Of a stretch of 64,000 nt of DNA, positions 50,927 to 59,642 are shown one piece after another. Under the pieces are notes generated by a model. The model did no database searches. It was not told the origin of the DNA and was given only the letters and a program-made list of their open reading frames with translations. Location: NCBI GenBank assembly GCA_016187925.1, contig JACPIS010000026.1, forward strand, positions 62,001-126,000. Reading direction: 5' to 3'. Position 1 is the first letter of the stretch, and each line of letters begins with the position of its first letter. The stretch is from Opitutia bacterium (GTDB lineage Bacteria > Verrucomicrobiota > Verrucomicrobiia > Opitutales > Opitutaceae). The translations under genes and the position numbers were made by a program.

Positions 50927-52273
50927 ATGTTGAAGTCATTTTCCTCCCTGCGTCTTGCCCTCGCCGCGCCCGTCGCCGCCCTCGTGCTGGCATCGAGCGC
51001 CGCCGCCCAGGAGCAGCCCGAGCGCACCTACTCTCTCTCGGAATCCGTCAGCGAAGCCCTCGGCTCCGGTTACAAGACCGCCGCCGACGCCAAGAATTAC
51101 GACGCGGCCCTCGCCGTCCTCGACGCCCAACTGGCCAAGGTCGTGGACAAGACCAGCTACGACGCCGCCGTTCTCCTCCAGATCAAGGCCCAAACCCTCC
51201 TGCAGAAGAACGAGTACGGCCGCTCCATCGAGCCGCTCGAGCAGTGCCTGCAGCTCTCCGATACGCACACCCCCGCCTACTTCGACGAGCGCATCTCCCA
51301 GGAGCTTACTTTTTATCTCGCCCAGCTCTACTTCCAGGAGGCCACGACGACCAAGAATGCGACCTTGGTGGTGAGCTATTACGACAAGTCGGAGAAATAC
51401 ATGACCCGCTGGGTCAAGAACACCAAGAAGCCTACGGTGGACGCGCTGCTCTTCTACTCCTCCCTGCTCTATAATCGCGCCATTCAGGACGCCGACCACC
51501 CCGACACGCAGACCATCGCTCGCGCGCTCGAGGTCGTTGACAAGGCCCTCCACCTCACGGCCCATCCGAAGGACAACCTCTACGTCCTGAAGCTCGTCTG
51601 CCTCCAGCAGCTCAACCGCAACAGCGAGGCCACCGAGCTCCTCGAGCTCCTCGTGAAGCAGAAACCCGAGAACAAGACCTACTGGACGCAGCTCGCCGCC
51701 CTCTACCTGAACCAGCAGCAGGACATCCGCGCCATCGTCACCTTCGAGCGCGCTCAAGCCAACGGGTTCATGAACGCCCCGAAGGATAACTTCAACCTCG
51801 TGGGCATCCATTTCAACCTTGGCCAGTATTCCCGCGCCGCCGAGCTGCTGGAAAAGGGCCTCAAGGACGGCTCCATCGACAACGAGCAGAAGAACTGGGA
51901 ACTCCTCGCCTACTCCTACCAGCAGCTCAACCGCGACCTGAAGGCCATCGATGTCCTCAAGGAGGCCACGAAGGTGTTTCCGAAGGACGGGCAGCTCGAA
52001 TACCAGATCGCCCAGAACTACTACGGCCTCGAAAAGCTCCCCGAGGCGCTCACCCATATCCAAGCCTGCGCCACCAAGGGCGGCGGCCACAAGCCCCACC
52101 AAGCCTACCTCTTCCTCGCCTACATCGCGTTCGAACTGAAGAAATTCGATATCGCTCTCGAAGCCGCCAAGAAGGCCATGACCTACCCCGACGGTGCCAA
52201 GGAAGCCAAACGCATGCTCTCCGCCATCGAGGACGCCATCAAGGACCGCGAGGCCAAGATGAACAAAATGTAA
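50927..52273 (+). CDS. Exported TPR-repeat protein of the Ton locus
   Basis: A 448-residue protein with a signal peptide (LRLALAAPVAALVLASSAAAQ) and about eight TPR-like helical pairs, e.g. NYDAALAVLDAQLAKVVDKT, YSRAAELLEKGLKDG and LPEALTHIQACATKGGG. Six bases after tonB, so co-translated. TPR proteins next to TonB are common in Bacteroidota/Verrucomicrobiota-type Ton loci and may assemble the periplasmic part of the machine; this is inference. Confidence 0.85.
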   Translation: MLKSFSSLRLALAAPVAALVLASSAAAQEQPERTYSLSESVSEALGSGYKTAADAKNYDAALAVLDAQLAKVVDKTSYDAAVLLQIKAQTLLQKNEYGRSIEPLEQCLQLSDTHTPAYFDERISQELTFYLAQLYFQEATTTKNATLVVSYYDKSEKYMTRWVKNTKKPTVDALLFYSSLLYNRAIQDADHPDTQTIARALEVVDKALHLTAHPKDNLYVLKLVCLQQLNRNSEATELLELLVKQKPENKTYWTQLAALYLNQQQDIRAIVTFERAQANGFMNAPKDNFNLVGIHFNLGQYSRAAELLEKGLKDGSIDNEQKNWELLAYSYQQLNRDLKAIDVLKEATKVFPKDGQLEYQIAQNYYGLEKLPEALTHIQACATKGGGHKPHQAYLFLAYIAFELKKFDIALEAAKKAMTYPDGAKEAKRMLSAIEDAIKDREAKMNKM

Positions 52274-52294
52274 CCTTTTAGAGATCCCCCGCAC

Positions 52295-52828
52295 ATGAAC
52301 AAAATCTACATCCTAATCCCGCTGGTCGGCGTGCTGGTCTTCGGCGGATTCTACCTCAACTTCACCAAGACCTACGAGGCGCGCATTGCCGAGGCCAAGG
52401 CCAAGGTCGAGGAGGAGCGCAAGCTCAAGGCCAAGCGCGACATCGCTGCCCGCGAGCAAGCCATCAAGGCCGCCGTCGAGGCCCAGGAAAAACGCAAGAA
52501 GGAGCGCGAGGAGAAGGAACTCGTCGAGGAGGGCAAGAAGAAGGCCCGCCTCGAAGCCGAGGATCGCCGCCAGCGTACCTTCGACGAGCGCAAGCGCTTC
52601 CGCGACCAGGTCGACCGCCTCAAGAAGGACATCGACGCCGTGAAGGCCGAGATCGCCAAGCTCACCGACGAAAAGACGCACCATGTCGACGAGCAGTCGT
52701 TCCTGCGTGACTACATCAAGAAGGCCGAGGCCAACGTGAAGACCTATTACGACCTCATCGACAAGATTGCGGCCGCCGACGCCGCCAAGGCCGCCGCCGA
52801 CGCCGCAGCCGCCGCCCGCAAAGGCTAA
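52295..52828 (+). CDS. Membrane-anchored coiled-coil protein, first of a pair
   Basis: A 177-residue protein with one N-terminal transmembrane segment (IYILIPLVGVLVFGGFYL) and then an almost continuous highly charged helix (AEAKAKVEEERKLKAKRD, RFRDQVDRLKKDIDAVKAEI) ending in a TYYDLIDKIAAADAAKAAAD tail. Topology suggests a periplasmic coiled coil reminiscent of TolA domain II. No named family. Immediately downstream of the TPR gene and paralogous to the next gene. Confidence 0.75.
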   Translation: MNKIYILIPLVGVLVFGGFYLNFTKTYEARIAEAKAKVEEERKLKAKRDIAAREQAIKAAVEAQEKRKKEREEKELVEEGKKKARLEAEDRRQRTFDERKRFRDQVDRLKKDIDAVKAEIAKLTDEKTHHVDEQSFLRDYIKKAEANVKTYYDLIDKIAAADAAKAAADAAAAARKG

Positions 52829-52849
52829 CCCGCACCACCCTCTCGCCAC

Positions 52850-53380
52850 ATGAACAAGTATTACCTCATCGTCCCCGCCGTTCTCCTCGGCACCTTCCTG
52901 TTCTTCTACAACGGTGCCCTGAAAGAGATGGCCGCCAAGGAAGCCACCAAGACGGCCGAGAAGGCCGCCATCAAGGCCGCCGAGGACAAACGCAAGGCCG
53001 AGATCGAGGCCAAGGCCTCCGCGGACGCCAAGCGCCGCCAGGAAGAGCGCGACGCCGAAGAGCGCGCCCGCGCCGAGAAGAAGGAGAAGGACTACCTCGA
53101 CGCCATGAAGAAACTCAAGGACGAGGCCGACAACTACTCCGCCGAGTCGGACAAGCTCGCCAAGGAAGCCGCCGACCTCGACATTCAGCTCGGCTCCCTC
53201 CGCACGCAGAAGGAAAAGTCCACCCGTGAGGTCTTCGAACTGGCCAAGCAGGTCGAGCTCGCGAAGGTCAGCCGCCGCAACGCCGAAATCGAGATCCAGC
53301 GCATGGTCGAGATGCTCGGCACCAAGGCGGGTGCCAGCACCCTCGCGACCATCCCTCCTCCCCCAGCTCCCAAAAACTGA
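52850..53380 (+). CDS. Membrane-anchored coiled-coil protein, second of a pair
   Basis: A 176-residue paralogue of the previous gene: N-terminal anchor (YYLIVPAVLLGTFLFFYNG), a charged Ala/Lys/Glu helix (AEKAAIKAAEDKRKAEIEAK), a heptad-like segment (LDIQLGSLRTQKEKSTREVF) and a Pro-rich C-terminus (IPPPPAPKN). Last gene before a strong terminator, so the whole exbB-to-here run is one transcription unit. Confidence 0.75.
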   Translation: MNKYYLIVPAVLLGTFLFFYNGALKEMAAKEATKTAEKAAIKAAEDKRKAEIEAKASADAKRRQEERDAEERARAEKKEKDYLDAMKKLKDEADNYSAESDKLAKEAADLDIQLGSLRTQKEKSTREVFELAKQVELAKVSRRNAEIEIQRMVEMLGTKAGASTLATIPPPPAPKN

Positions 53381-53402
53381 GCGAGGACCGGAATCCTCCC
53401 CG

Positions 53403-53430
53403 AGCCGCGTCATCCGACGCGGCTTTTTTC
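53403..53430 (+). terminator. Rho-independent terminator of the Ton locus
   Basis: Stem AGCCGCGTC 53403-53411 with GACGCGGCT 53416-53424, loop ATCC, then six T. It closes the exbB-to-coiled-coil operon. Confidence 0.92.
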
Positions 53431-53544
53431 TTGCCCAAACCCGCGCGCCAAAACGCTTAGCAGGCTCATGAAGATTTTGTTTGCCCTGCCTCCGCGCACA
53501 CCCTTTGTTGGCCCCTCATTCCGGCGCCGAGCCGGTTCTAGGAT

Positions 53545-53621
<77 letters not shown>

Positions 53622-53623
53622 CT

Positions 53624-54466
53624 TCAGACGAGGAACGGATTGAATCTCCGCTCATTGGCCACCGTCGTCAGCGGGCCATGCCCGGGGGCGATCAGCATGT
53701 CGCCGGGCAGCAGTTCGAGCACGCGTCGCGCATGCTTGAGCTGGCGTTGACAGCAGAAATATCCGCCACCCAGCGAACCGGCAAAAATCAGGTCGCCGGA
53801 AATCAGCAAGTTGCCGGGACCGGATTTTCCCGCCAACCCGATCGTGTAGCAATTGTGCTCCGGCGCGTGGCCGGGCGTGTGCAGCGCCGTGATTTTCAAT
53901 CCTGCCACCTCCACGCTCTGCCCCTCGCCCAACCCCCGGCATTGGGGCCAGCGGCCCGTGGGCGGGCCGTAGAAACGGCCCAATTCGGTCTCCCGCAGCA
54001 CGGTCTCCAATCCGCCGATGTGCTCGGCCTCGTAGTGCGTGACAAACACCGCCTCGATCCGCGTGATGGCGGCGGGCCACGCCCGGTGCAGTTCGGCGTG
54101 GCTCGCCCCGGTATCGAAGAGCACGGCGCTGTCCCCGCCGGTCGAGACGAGATAGGCGTTGGCGACGCCGACTCCGAAAGGCATGCGCAGCGGATGCAGC
54201 CGGAACGGCAGGCCGCAGTCCTCGGGAGTGGGATAACGCCCCTGGGCCAGCGCGCACAATCCCACTTCGTTGAGGTGCAGCACCCGGGCCAGCCGGCCGA
54301 GCTCCGCCTGGGTCAGCTCCGAGCGGTAATCGAGGGCATCCTTGATCCGGCCCATCTCCACGTCCGCCAGCGCGGCGATTTTTTCCATGGGCACGCCGAC
54401 GTGCCGGGCGGCCTTTTCGAGCACATCGCCCAGTTCATCCTCGAGTGCGGGCACGGCGGGATTCAT
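53624..54466 (-). CDS. HTH domain fused to a metallo-beta-lactamase-fold hydrolase with altered metal motif
   Basis: A 280-residue protein. Residues 1-80 (ALEDELGDVLEKAARHVGVP...MEKIAALADVEMGRIKDALD) look like a XRE-type helix-turn-helix region. Residues about 95-280 form a glyoxalase-II-like MBL fold: FDTGASHAELH, THYEAEHIGG, LHTPGHAPEHNCYTIG, LISGDLIFAGS and APGHGPLTTV. The usual HxHxDH metal motif is HYEAEH (144-149): the second His and the Asp are both Glu. The remaining His and Asp ligands are kept. It may bind a different metal, or use the fold for sensing. Start ATG 54464-54466. Confidence 0.82.
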   Translation of the reverse strand: MNPAVPALEDELGDVLEKAARHVGVPMEKIAALADVEMGRIKDALDYRSELTQAELGRLARVLHLNEVGLCALAQGRYPTPEDCGLPFRLHPLRMPFGVGVANAYLVSTGGDSAVLFDTGASHAELHRAWPAAITRIEAVFVTHYEAEHIGGLETVLRETELGRFYGPPTGRWPQCRGLGEGQSVEVAGLKITALHTPGHAPEHNCYTIGLAGKSGPGNLLISGDLIFAGSLGGGYFCCQRQLKHARRVLELLPGDMLIAPGHGPLTTVANERRFNPFLV

Positions 54467-54478
54467 GGCGGAAACGAT

Positions 54479-54499
54479 GGAAAATGAATTCCATTTTCC
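54479..54499. promoter_or_regulatory. Palindrome in the divergent MBL/pyrE promoter region
   Basis: GGAAAATG (54479-54486) and CATTTTCC (54492-54499) are perfect 8-bp reverse-complement arms around AATTC. It lies in the 58-base interval between the divergent starts and is a candidate operator, perhaps for the HTH protein itself. An in-frame ATG for pyrE at 54477 would fall beside it. Confidence 0.5.
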
Positions 54500-54524
54500 C
54501 GGTGAATGCCACACGTTTCGCGGC

Positions 54525-55094
54525 ATGGATGCCGTCCAGCAAGAAGTCACCGACATTTTCACGCGCACCAAGGCCCTGTTGCAGGGGCATTTCGTGCTCC
54601 GCTCCGGATTGCACAGCGGGCATTTCTTCCAGTGCGCCCAAGTCTGCCAATACATGCCCGAGGTGGAGCGCCTCGGCACGCTGCTCATGGGCCGGCTCGC
54701 CGGGCTGAAATACACCACCGTGCTGGCGCCAGCCATGGGCGGTCTGGTCATCGGCCAGGAAGTCGCCCGGCAGTCGAAATGCCGCTTCATTTTCGCCGAA
54801 AAGGAAAACAACTCCCTCGTCCTGCGCCGCGGCTTCACGTTCGCGCCCGGCGAGAAGGTGCTGGTGGTCGAGGATGTCATCACGCGCGGCGGCCGCGTGC
54901 AGGAGTGCCTTGACATCGTCGCCCGGGGTGGCGGCACCGCCGTCGCGGTGGCCGTGCTGGTCGACCGCAACCAGGGTCAGGCCAAGTTCAGTGTCCCCAC
55001 CTGCTCGCTGCTCGAAATGAGCTACCCGACCTACCCGGCAGACCAACTGCCCCCGGAGCTGGCCAAACTCCCGGCGAGCAAGCCCGGCAGCTGA
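54525..55094 (+). CDS. pyrE: Orotate phosphoribosyltransferase
   Basis: A 189-residue PRTase that makes OMP from orotate and PRPP in pyrimidine synthesis. The PRPP-binding motif is VLVVEDVITRGGRVQEC; LAPAMGGLVIGQEVAR and FIFAEKENNSLVLRRGF are typical OPRT segments. The frame is open upstream; ATG 54525 (MDAVQQEVTD) fits the family's start, ATG 54477 would add 16 residues. prs, which makes its substrate PRPP, is nearby on the other strand. Confidence 0.92.
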   Translation: MDAVQQEVTDIFTRTKALLQGHFVLRSGLHSGHFFQCAQVCQYMPEVERLGTLLMGRLAGLKYTTVLAPAMGGLVIGQEVARQSKCRFIFAEKENNSLVLRRGFTFAPGEKVLVVEDVITRGGRVQECLDIVARGGGTAVAVAVLVDRNQGQAKFSVPTCSLLEMSYPTYPADQLPPELAKLPASKPGS

Positions 55095-55153
55095 GCCGGG
55101 ATTGGCCGGCGGCTTCGGCTGGCTTGAATTGAACTGCCGTGGTTTCGCCTTTC

Positions 55154-55229
55154 TGTCATCGCGAGGTGCGCGCAGCACCCCGTGGCGACCCAGCTGGATT
55201 GCTTCGTCGCGGTGCTCCTCGCAATGACA
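55154..55229. repeat. TGTCATTGCGAG-type inverted pair
   Basis: TGTCATCGCGAGGTGCGCGC at 55154 is mirrored by GGTGCTCCTCGCAATGACA ending at 55229, with CAGCTGGATTGCTTCGTCGC inside. Same family as 35272-35358. It lies between the convergent pyrE and htrA genes. Confidence 0.8.
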
Positions 55230-55278
55230 AGACTCATGACCACGAGATGATCCCATTGCCCTGGCCCACCGCGCCACG

Positions 55279-55308
55279 AAAAAAGGCGCGCCCAGCCGGC
55301 GCGCCTTT
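55279..55308 (-). terminator. Terminator of htrA
   Basis: Perfect 11-bp stem 55282-55292/55298-55308 with loop CAGCC; on the minus strand it is followed by a six-T run (complement of 55279-55284). 26 bases after the htrA stop. Confidence 0.88.
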
Positions 55309-55334
55309 GCTTTAAACTGCAGGTCAGATGTCGT

Positions 55335-56744
55335 TCACCGGACGGTGAAGACCACGTAGCGGTAGCCACCGCGGTAGTTGATGAGCGCCATGTTCCGGCC
55401 TTCGCGCATGGCCCGCCGCGCTGTGGCGAGATCGGTGACCGCCATCCGGTTGATCTGCTCGATGATGGCACCGACCGGAAACACGTCACCGTAGCGGGAC
55501 GTCGGCTTGATGTCGGTGATGACGATGCCCTCGACGCGGTTGTCGACGCGCAGTTCGCGGCGGAGATCGTCGGTCAACGGCGAGATGTTGACGCCGGGCA
55601 GCAGTTCGCCCTCGGCATCCGCTTCCTCCTGCAGCTTGCCGAGCGTGGCCTCGACGGTCTGCGGCTTGCCGTCGCGCAGGTATTTCACGGAAATCTTGGT
55701 GCCGGGCGGCGTCTGCGCGATAAGGAGACGGAGATCGTCGCGTGAGTTCACCGGCTTGCCGTTGATGCCGACGATGATGTCCTCGCGCTTGAGGCCGGCC
55801 TTGGCCGCCGGACCGTTGGCGGGATTGAGATCGGTGACGATGACGCCCTTCGTGTCCTTCGGCAGGTTGAAGGACTCGGCGATCTCGGGTGTGAGCGGAT
55901 CGGTGGTGACGCCGAGGTAGCCGCGCGCGACCGTGCCGGTCTCGATCAGGCTGTTCATGATGCTCCGGGCAAGATTGAGCGGAATGGCGAAGCCGATGCC
56001 GACGCTGCCCTGGTTGTTGGAAATGATGGCGGAGTTGATGCCGATGAGGCGGCCCTTGGCGTCGATCAGCGCGCCACCGGAGTTGCCCTTGTTGATCGGG
56101 GCGTCCGTCTGGATGAAGTCCTCGTAGCCGGCGACCTCGTCGAGGATGCCGACGCGGCGGCTGGTGGCGGAGATGATGCCCATCGTCACCGTCTGGCCGA
56201 CGCCGAGGGGATTGCCGATGGCGAAGACCACGTCGCCCACGCGCAGCTTGTCGCTGTCGGCCACGGTCGCGAAGGGCAGCTTGTCGGCCTCGATCTTGAT
56301 GACGGCGATGTCGGTCTTCGGATCGGTGCCAACCACCTTGGCGGTGAATTCGCGGTCGTCGTTCAGCAGCACTTTCAGCTCGTCGGCGTCTGCCACGACG
56401 TGGTTGTTGGTGAGGATGAAACCGTCGGACGAGATGAGCACGCCCGAGCCGAGGCCCTCCAATTTTTGCTCCCGATCGGGCACGTTGTAGAGCTGGCGCA
56501 GGATCGCGGGGGCCTGTTCGCGAACGATCTTGCTCGAGTACACCGAAACCACCGCCGGGCGGATGCCCTCGAGGATGTCGGCGTAGCTGGTGAGGACGGG
56601 GGCCTTGCCTTCGCCGACCGGCGAGGCGTCGAGCTTGAGCTCGGGTTTCTTGAGCGGGGTCTTGTCGCGGGCCTTGGTATCGGCTCCGACCAGAAGCAAC
56701 GCCACGCCGAGGGAAAGAAGAGCGGCCACCAGTTTGGTTTTCAT
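55335..56744 (-). CDS. degP: DegP/HtrA-family periplasmic serine protease
   Basis: A 469-residue protein with a signal peptide (LVAALLSLGVALLLVGAD). The trypsin-fold catalytic triad is H115 (TNNHVVAD), D145 (KTDIAVIK) and S222 (GNSGGALID). Two PDZ domains follow: about 265-350 (GYLGVTTDPL...GLKREDIIVGINGKPV) and 385-465. It degrades misfolded envelope proteins. The second PDZ ends YRYVVFTVR. Start ATG 56742-56744. Confidence 0.95.
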   Translation of the reverse strand: MKTKLVAALLSLGVALLLVGADTKARDKTPLKKPELKLDASPVGEGKAPVLTSYADILEGIRPAVVSVYSSKIVREQAPAILRQLYNVPDREQKLEGLGSGVLISSDGFILTNNHVVADADELKVLLNDDREFTAKVVGTDPKTDIAVIKIEADKLPFATVADSDKLRVGDVVFAIGNPLGVGQTVTMGIISATSRRVGILDEVAGYEDFIQTDAPINKGNSGGALIDAKGRLIGINSAIISNNQGSVGIGFAIPLNLARSIMNSLIETGTVARGYLGVTTDPLTPEIAESFNLPKDTKGVIVTDLNPANGPAAKAGLKREDIIVGINGKPVNSRDDLRLLIAQTPPGTKISVKYLRDGKPQTVEATLGKLQEEADAEGELLPGVNISPLTDDLRRELRVDNRVEGIVITDIKPTSRYGDVFPVGAIIEQINRMAVTDLATARRAMREGRNMALINYRGGYRYVVFTVR

Positions 56745-56797
56745 AGAAAAGGGCAAGGCTCCGACAATAGCCCTCCCACCCGGTTCCGCAATCCGTC

Positions 56798-57745
56798 TTA
56801 GAAGCCCTTGATCTTGAAAAGGCTCGTGACGCTCTCGTTGCTGTTGATGCGGAGGATGGCCTCGCCCAGCAGCGGAGCGATGCTCAGGACCGTGATGGGC
56901 AGCCCGCGCGGGTCGACGGGGACGGAATTGGTGGTGATCAGCTCGTCGATGACCCCGCCCTTGAGGCGCTCGTAGGCGACATCGTTGAGCACCGCGTGGC
57001 TGACGGCGGCCCGGATGCTGGTGGCGCCGTGCTCGCGGAGGATCTTGGCGGCGGCGGTGAGCGTGCCGGCCGTCTCGGTGATGTCGTCGACCAGCAGCAC
57101 ATCGCAACCGGCGACTTCGCCGACGATGTTGATGGCCTCGACCGTGGTCGCGTTGACGCGCTTCTTGGCCACGAGGCTGAGGGAGGCGCCGAGCACGTCG
57201 GCGTAGGCGGCGGCCATCTTCATGCCGCCGACATCGGGCGAGCAGACGACCAGCTTGTTGCTGCGCTTGGTGGCGAGGTATTGGAAGAAGACCGGCGAAG
57301 CGAAGAGGTGATCGACCGGCACGTCGAAGAAGCCCTGGATCTGCTGGCTGTGCAGGTCCATGGTGAGCGCGCGGTTGGCGCCGGCCGCGGTGAGCAGGTT
57401 GGCGACGAGCTTGGCCGTGATCGGCACGCGGGGCTGGTCCTTGCGATCCTGCCGGGCGTAGCCGTAGAAGGGAATGACGGCGGTGATGCGCTGGGCCGAC
57501 GCGCGCTTGGCGGCGTCGATCATGATCAGCATCTCCATCAGGTGATGGTTCGTCGGCGGGCAGGTCGACTGGATGATATAGACGTCGGCGCCGCGGACGT
57601 TCTCGTTGATCTTTACGAAGGACTCGCCGTCCGGGAAGCAGGTGACGGTCGCCTCGCCGAGCGGCACGCCGATGGACTTGCAGATTTCCTCTGCGAGTGC
57701 GCGATTGGATGATCCGGAAAAAATTTTAAGCCTCGTGTCCCTCAT
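56798..57745 (-). CDS. prs: Ribose-phosphate pyrophosphokinase
   Basis: A 315-residue PRPP synthetase. Visible are IFSGSSNRALAEEICKSIG, FPDGESFVKI, QSTCPPTNHHLMEML, PFYGYARQDRKDQPRVPITAK, MDLHSQQIQGFFD (metal-binding His), SPDVGGMK and the PRPP loop LLVDDITETAGTLT. This is class I Prs. It feeds nucleotide, histidine and tryptophan synthesis. Starts at ATG 57743-57745, 39 bases after the lpxD stop. Confidence 0.97.
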   Translation of the reverse strand: MRDTRLKIFSGSSNRALAEEICKSIGVPLGEATVTCFPDGESFVKINENVRGADVYIIQSTCPPTNHHLMEMLIMIDAAKRASAQRITAVIPFYGYARQDRKDQPRVPITAKLVANLLTAAGANRALTMDLHSQQIQGFFDVPVDHLFASPVFFQYLATKRSNKLVVCSPDVGGMKMAAAYADVLGASLSLVAKKRVNATTVEAINIVGEVAGCDVLLVDDITETAGTLTAAAKILREHGATSIRAAVSHAVLNDVAYERLKGGVIDELITTNSVPVDPRGLPITVLSIAPLLGEAILRINSNESVTSLFKIKGF

Positions 57746-57784
57746 GCAGCCGCGAGCTAAAGGGAATTACGCCGGGGCGGAAGC

Positions 57785-58816
<1,032 letters not shown>

Positions 58817-58888
58817 GGGGATTGGGCGGGTGACTCGGTGCTCGCCCGCCGGTCCAGATTTCTGGCCGGCGAAAAGCGGGGCACGGAC

Positions 58889-58920
58889 ACAAAAAAGCCC
58901 TGTTCGGTGGAACAGGGCTT
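58889..58920 (-). terminator. Terminator between skp and lpxD
   Basis: Stem 58895-58905 with 58910-58920 (11 bp), loop GGTG, followed on the minus strand by a six-T run. It separates bamA-skp from the downstream lpxD-prs-htrA genes. Confidence 0.88.
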
Positions 58921-58931
58921 GGCAAGATTTC

Positions 58932-59621
58932 TTACGGCTTCTTCGGCGTCACGTTCGGCACGTTGAACTGCACCGGGGCGGCGTTGTTCGCCGGGGCCGT
59001 GGCGGCCGGCGGCGTCGCCGCGGGCGGCGTGGCGGCGGCGGGAGCCGGCGGGCGGTCCTTGTTCACTTCCTTCACGACATCGTCGGTGATGTCGTAGCCG
59101 GCGTCGGCGTAGATGACGGCGGAGATGCCGGAGGCGGTGAGGCCGGACTTGTCGAGGACGAGCGTGGCGCCCCGGGCGCGGGAGATGTCCTTCACGACCT
59201 TGGTGATTTCCTCGAGGACGAGGTCGTGGTGCGTCTTCATGCGCTGCTGGAGCGAGCGCTGGGTGTTGACGCGGAAGTTCTGGGCGTCGTTCTGCAGGCG
59301 CTGGATGGTCTCGAGCTTCTTCTGGGCCTCGGCCTCGGCGTTGGAGCGGACCTCGGGCTTGAGGACGGTGTTCTTGGACTGCTCGACCAGATCCTTGTAC
59401 TGGTCGGCGAGGCCCTGCACCTGCTTGGCGAGCTCGTCGAGCTGCTCCTGGGCCTTCTGGGCGGCCTCGTTGAACTTGGCGTTGGCCTCCTCGGTCTTGT
59501 AATGGGTTTCGTAGACCTTGGCCATGTCGACCGTCACGAGCTTGATGGCCGACTGGGCCTGCAGCGTGGCGGCGACCCCGAGGGCGGCCAGGGTGATAAG
59601 CGAGCGGATGACTTTATTCAT
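58932..59621 (-). CDS. skp: OmpH/Skp-family periplasmic chaperone
   Basis: A 229-residue protein with a signal peptide ([16 protein letters not shown]). [20 protein letters not shown] is the start of the OmpH domain, followed by a long helical hairpin ([20 protein letters not shown]...). This is the jellyfish-like Skp chaperone for outer-membrane proteins. The C-terminus carries an extra Pro/Ala/Thr-rich tail ([17 protein letters not shown]) not present in standard Skp. Follows bamA by 21 bases. Confidence 0.9.
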   Translation of the reverse strand: MNKVIRSLITLAALGVAATLQAQSAIKLVTVDMAKVYETHYKTEEANAKFNEAAQKAQEQLDELAKQVQGLADQYKDLVEQSKNTVLKPEVRSNAEAEAQKKLETIQRLQNDAQNFRVNTQRSLQQRMKTHHDLVLEEITKVVKDISRARGATLVLDKSGLTASGISAVIYADAGYDITDDVVKEVNKDRPPAPAAATPPAATPPAATAPANNAAPVQFNVPNVTPKKP

Positions 59622-59642
59622 GATGGGTAAAGCTAGCAGGGT

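Noticed and set aside
56745-57107. A 120-residue N-terminal extension of HtrA
   Set aside because: It lies over the end of prs in another frame and is Arg/His-rich; the signal peptide at ATG 56742-56744 fixes the start.
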